Below are positions 61,241-64,000 of a stretch of DNA of 64,000 nucleotides, piece by piece. A program made the translations under genes and the position numbers. The DNA is taken from the NCBI RefSeq assembly GCF_900105735.1, contig NZ_LT629793.1, positions 310,001 to 374,000 of the forward strand. Reading direction: 5' to 3'. The stretch comes from Pseudomonas yamanorum. Its GTDB lineage: Bacteria; Pseudomonadota; Gammaproteobacteria; Pseudomonadales; Pseudomonadaceae. Each line of letters starts with the position of its first letter. Position 1 is the stretch's first letter. The notes under the pieces were generated by a model. It searched no databases. It was not told the origin of the DNA and worked only from the letters and a program-made list of their open reading frames with translations.

Positions 61241-61729
61241 ATGAAGATCGATCCATCCTTTGTTGTGCATGAGACCGAGCATTGGCTGCTCAATCATCAC
61301 CTGTCGTCCGCGCTGCCGGGCTATTTGATGCTAGGTGCCAAGGCGTCTGTCCACTCACTTGCAGACATACCCGATGCAGCGCTCGCGGAGCTGGGCGGAT
61401 TGCTGGCTAAAACCCAGCGGGTCATGGAAGCGCAGTTGAAGCCCAAGTGGCTTTACATCAGCCGGTTCGGGCATATGCCGGGCTTCCCGCTGCACTTTCA
61501 TTTCATACCCGTTTATGGATGGGTTGAGGCGCTGTTCTGGCAGGATGAGCGCTATCGGGTTTTGCAGAATTTCGGGACGCAGCAGAAGGCAACCGACGGT
61601 GCGGAGCTGACGCTTTTTATCTGGCGCGAGTTTGGTGAGAGCCCTACGCCGCCGGCTGTTCAAGGCGCTTCGGTGAGCGAGGTGATCAGGTGTTTGCGTA
61701 CGGAGTTCAATATCCAAGACGACACATGA
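61241..61729 (+). CDS. HIT-domain protein
   Basis: A 162-residue HIT-family protein. The His triad region is PLHFHFIPVYGW (H-x-H-x-x-P), and the N-terminal part (LPGYLMLGAKASVHSLADIP) fits the HIT core start. These act on nucleotide phosphoramidates or dinucleotide polyphosphates. ATGs at 61235 and 61241 are both possible. Confidence 0.87.
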   Translation: MKIDPSFVVHETEHWLLNHHLSSALPGYLMLGAKASVHSLADIPDAALAELGGLLAKTQRVMEAQLKPKWLYISRFGHMPGFPLHFHFIPVYGWVEALFWQDERYRVLQNFGTQQKATDGAELTLFIWREFGESPTPPAVQGASVSEVIRCLRTEFNIQDDT

Positions 61730-61730
61730 C

Positions 61731-61802
61731 CTGTGGCGAGGGAGCTTGCTCCCTCGCCACAGCAAGCTCCCTCACTACAGCAAGCTCTCTCGTCACAGGT
61801 TT
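61731..61802. repeat. Hairpin with degenerate repeats after the HIT gene
   Basis: A 14-bp perfect stem with a 4-base loop (61731-61744 with 61749-61762) starts two bases after the HIT stop and is followed by degenerate copies of the same unit (cagcaagctccctcactaca, cagcaagctctctcgtcaca) ending in TTTTT. It may also terminate transcription. Confidence 0.7.
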
Positions 61803-61811
61803 TTGGGTGGG

Positions 61812-62288
61812 TCAGCGAACATTGTGGAGGTGTTTGCGCATAGGAATACAGGCCAGCCGCAACCCCGACGGCGAGTGGTAGATCGCCTGTTCATCGCCCA
61901 CATACCCACACCGCCGATAAAAATCCGCCGCATTCAACGTCGCGTCCAGGATCACTTCCTTAATCCCCAACTCCCGCGCCAACGCCTCCAGATACACCAG
62001 CACCTGCTTGCCAATCCCACGCCCGGTAAACCCTGGAAGCACAAACAGCGCACCGATTTCGTTGTTCGCCAGATCCAGCATCCCTGTGGCCACAGGTTCA
62101 CCGTTCACGCAGCCCAGGTAAAAAGGCTTGTCCATCAACGCGTCATAGCCGTCTTCGGCGGCGCCCCGGGTCCACACCATCATCTGCTCGGACGTATAGG
62201 CGCCGATGCATTGACTGCGTATGGCCAACCGGCGAATGTCGAAGGCTGTCTGTGCATCTTCCAGCGTGGCGCGTCGTATCTCGAGCAT
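61812..62288 (-). CDS. GNAT-family N-acetyltransferase
   Basis: A 158-residue acetyltransferase. The acetyl-CoA pyrophosphate loop is PGFTGRGIGKQVLVYLEALA (about 88-107), with IGALFVLPG before it and FYRRCGYVGD after, which is the GNAT core. The substrate is unknown. GGAGG upstream supports the ATG at 62288 rather than 62300. A second GNAT gene follows on the same strand 17 bp upstream in genome order (62306). Confidence 0.9.
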   Translation of the reverse strand: MLEIRRATLEDAQTAFDIRRLAIRSQCIGAYTSEQMMVWTRGAAEDGYDALMDKPFYLGCVNGEPVATGMLDLANNEIGALFVLPGFTGRGIGKQVLVYLEALARELGIKEVILDATLNAADFYRRCGYVGDEQAIYHSPSGLRLACIPMRKHLHNVR

Positions 62289-62305
62289 TTGTCCCTCCAT
62301 GGACG

Positions 62306-62740
62306 TCAGGCGTTCTCGTCACCCGGTCGGGTAAACGAATAGCGGTCAATATCGGTCCTCAGCTGCCAGCCCTGGCCCTGCCAATAACGGGCGGCGCTGT
62401 CATTGGTCTTGAACACATCCAGGTGGCATTTGCGGATGCCCAACTGCGCAAGGCTGGTGAGGCAGCGTTCTACCAGCGCGTTCGCAATGCCCTGGCGCCG
62501 ATACTCAGGCAGCACCAGCACATGCTGCAAATAACCGCGCCGGCCATCGTGCCCACACATCACGCATCCACCCAGCACCCCGTCGATCTCGGCCACGAAA
62601 CTCATGCCGGGATTGCGCTCCAGGTAACGCGCGGTGGCCTCGCGGGAGTCGGCGTCGCGCAGGGAGATGCCAGGCGTGTTCTGCATCAGTTCAAGCACGG
62701 CGTCGTAGTCGGCGGCGCTCATTACGCGAAGAGTGACCAT
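62306..62740 (-). CDS. GNAT-family N-acetyltransferase
   Basis: A 144-residue acetyltransferase with QHVLVLPEYRRQGIANALVE (acetyl-CoA loop R-R-Q-G-I-A) and FKTNDSAARYWQGQGW in the C-terminal strand region. It ends 17 bp before the other GNAT gene, so both are probably cotranscribed. The ATG at 62740 begins MVTLRVMSAADYD. Confidence 0.9.
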   Translation of the reverse strand: MVTLRVMSAADYDAVLELMQNTPGISLRDADSREATARYLERNPGMSFVAEIDGVLGGCVMCGHDGRRGYLQHVLVLPEYRRQGIANALVERCLTSLAQLGIRKCHLDVFKTNDSAARYWQGQGWQLRTDIDRYSFTRPGDENA

Positions 62741-62831
62741 GGTATTCAAAACCCTCTGAGTTCGCGCTGAGTTTGCCTGCACTTGTGCCGGTCGCGCACG
62801 CATAAATACACGACCGGGTGACAGCCTTGAG

Positions 62832-64000
62832 TTAACGCAACTGAAACCAGGTGGTTTTCAGCTGCGTGTACTTGTCAAAAGCGTGCAGCGACAGATCACG
62901 CCCGAACCCGGATTGCTTGCCTCCACCGAAAGGCACCGACACATCCAGGGCGTCGATGGTGTTGACCGAAACCGTTCCGGCATTCAGGGCTCGGGCCACA
63001 CGGTGCGCACGGTTGAGGTCATCACTCCATACCGAGGCCGCCAGGCCGTAGACACTGTCATTGGCCTGGTGTATCGCCTGCTCTTCCGTGTCGAAGGCGC
63101 TCACCGCAAGCACCGGGCCGAACACTTCATCACGGGACAGGGCCATGGCTCGGGTCACGCCGGCAAAAATGGTCGGCTGGATAAAGTTGGAGGAGCCATT
63201 GATGCTTAACTGTTTGCCACCACACAACAGCCTGGCGCCCTCCCCTCGGGCCTGGCTGATGGCGTGCATGATGCGTGCGGTTTGCTGACTGTCGACGATG
63301 GCACCGGCTGCACTGCTGGGGTCCAGCGGATCACCCGGCATCCAGGCGCGCGATTTGGCAATCAGGCGCTCGATGAATTCGTCATGGATGGAGCGTTGCA
63401 CGTAGAGACGGGAGTTGGCCGAGCACACTTCGCCCTGGTTGAAAAAGATGCCGAAGGCGGCCTTCTCCGCAGCAAGGTCCAGGTCCTGGCAGTCCTCAAA
63501 CACCAGGTTCGGGCTTTTGCCACCACATTCCAGCCACACCTGCTTAAGGTTGGACTGGGCGGAATACTGCATAAAATACTTGCCGACCTGAGTGGAGCCG
63601 GTGAACACCAGGCAATCCACGTCGGGGTGGAGCCCCAGGGCCTTGCCGGCACTTTCGCCGAGGCCGGGCACCACATTCAACACACCCTCCGGGATACCCG
63701 CTTCCAGGGCAAGCTGGGCCAGGCGCAGGGCAGAGAACGGCGACTGCTCAGCGGGCTTCAAGACCACGCTGTTACCGGCCGCCAATGCCGGTGCGAGTTT
63801 CCAGGCGGCCATATCAAGCGGGAAGTTCCACGGCACTACCGCCGCGATCACCCCCAGTGCTTCACGGGTGATGGTTGCCAACGCGTTGTGAGCAGTGGGC
63901 GCGACTTGATCGTAAAGTTTGTCGAGGGCTTCGCCGTACCAGGCAAACACATTGGCGGCGCCGGGTACGTCAACGTTGTAGGCATCCATTACCGGCTTGC
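62832..64000 (-). CDS. NAD(P)-dependent aldehyde dehydrogenase, C-terminal part (5' end outside window)
   Basis: An aldehyde dehydrogenase cut by the right edge. Visible landmarks: VVPWNFPLDMAAWKLAPALA, LVFTGSTQVGKYFMQYSAQS, the Glu in LECGGKSPNLVFEDC, the nucleophile Cys in FFNQGEVCSANSRLYVQ, and the end FGRDLSLHAFDKYTQLKTTW. The end and DAYNVDVPGAANVFAWYGEA are typical of the PuuC/KauB gamma-glutamyl-aminobutyraldehyde or omega-amino aldehyde group used in polyamine catabolism; the assignment to that subgroup is from memory. About 389 residues are present. Confidence 0.88.
   Translation of the reverse strand, partial: KPVMDAYNVDVPGAANVFAWYGEALDKLYDQVAPTAHNALATITREALGVIAAVVPWNFPLDMAAWKLAPALAAGNSVVLKPAEQSPFSALRLAQLALEAGIPEGVLNVVPGLGESAGKALGLHPDVDCLVFTGSTQVGKYFMQYSAQSNLKQVWLECGGKSPNLVFEDCQDLDLAAEKAAFGIFFNQGEVCSANSRLYVQRSIHDEFIERLIAKSRAWMPGDPLDPSSAAGAIVDSQQTARIMHAISQARGEGARLLCGGKQLSINGSSNFIQPTIFAGVTRAMALSRDEVFGPVLAVSAFDTEEQAIHQANDSVYGLAASVWSDDLNRAHRVARALNAGTVSVNTIDALDVSVPFGGGKQSGFGRDLSLHAFDKYTQLKTTWFQLR

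Overview
The window is chromosomal DNA from a Pseudomonas, most likely of the fluorescens group. The evidence is the high-GC coding style, the gloB - mltD - NppA1A2BCD gene order I know from Pseudomonas aeruginosa, an OprD-type porin, a FecI/FecR/TonB-receptor surface-signalling set, glucarate catabolism, and REP-type palindromes of the 'tgtgggagcgggcttgctcgcga' kind between genes. I see no rRNA, tRNA, CRISPR array, transposase, integrase or prophage. Both window edges cut genes: a methyltransferase on the left and an aldehyde dehydrogenase on the right.

Layout. 1-10271: methyltransferase (-), glyoxalase II, lytic transglycosylase MltD, then a tight five-gene peptide ABC importer with two tandem binding proteins (NppA1A2BCD/YejABEF type). 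10285-16423: a perfect 31-bp palindrome, a divergent SDR/LysR pair, then FecI-like sigma, FecR-like regulator and TonB-dependent siderophore receptor. 16550-20023: a 1157-residue protein I cannot assign. 20087-25294: AraC regulator facing a LysE exporter, then a FadR-type regulator divergent from a glucarate transporter and glucarate dehydratase. 25297-27996: thioredoxin-reductase-like flavoprotein with a divergent Rrf2 regulator, and a TetR regulator divergent from a hotdog thioesterase over a clear operator. 28016-28827: an 812-bp near-complete palindrome with a REP palindrome at its centre and no credible gene. 28840-36678: lipase-like lipoprotein plus NudK, two DeoR regulators each preceded by repeated operator-like sequence, an SDR/LysR pair, an alpha/beta hydrolase and a D-2-hydroxyacid dehydrogenase.

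36632-41656 groups small stress-type genes (DUF72, HhH protein, DUF4142, DJ-1/PfpI, PLDc_N, ClpP-like, hemerythrin, KGG). 41661-44834 has an LprI-like protein, a DUF1016 nuclease and a cysteine-rich SufR-like regulator. 45147-50881 has a membrane protein and several regulator/oxidoreductase pairs. 50856-53203 includes a copper set (DUF2946, SCO1, PCuAC). 53505-58787 is the part I find most interesting: an OprD porin, an argininosuccinate-lyase-superfamily enzyme with a signal peptide, a DctA-like symporter and a LysR regulator, which together look like a periplasmic lyase pathway. 58772-64000 has another LysR/oxidoreductase pair, a DHCW-motif cupin, a HIT protein, two GNAT acetyltransferases and an aldehyde dehydrogenase.

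The recurring architecture is a regulator transcribed away from one or two metabolic genes, separated by REP palindromes, which is typical of the accessory metabolic parts of a soil or plant-associated Pseudomonas chromosome. Functions are assigned from motifs and remembered family features; no database search was run.
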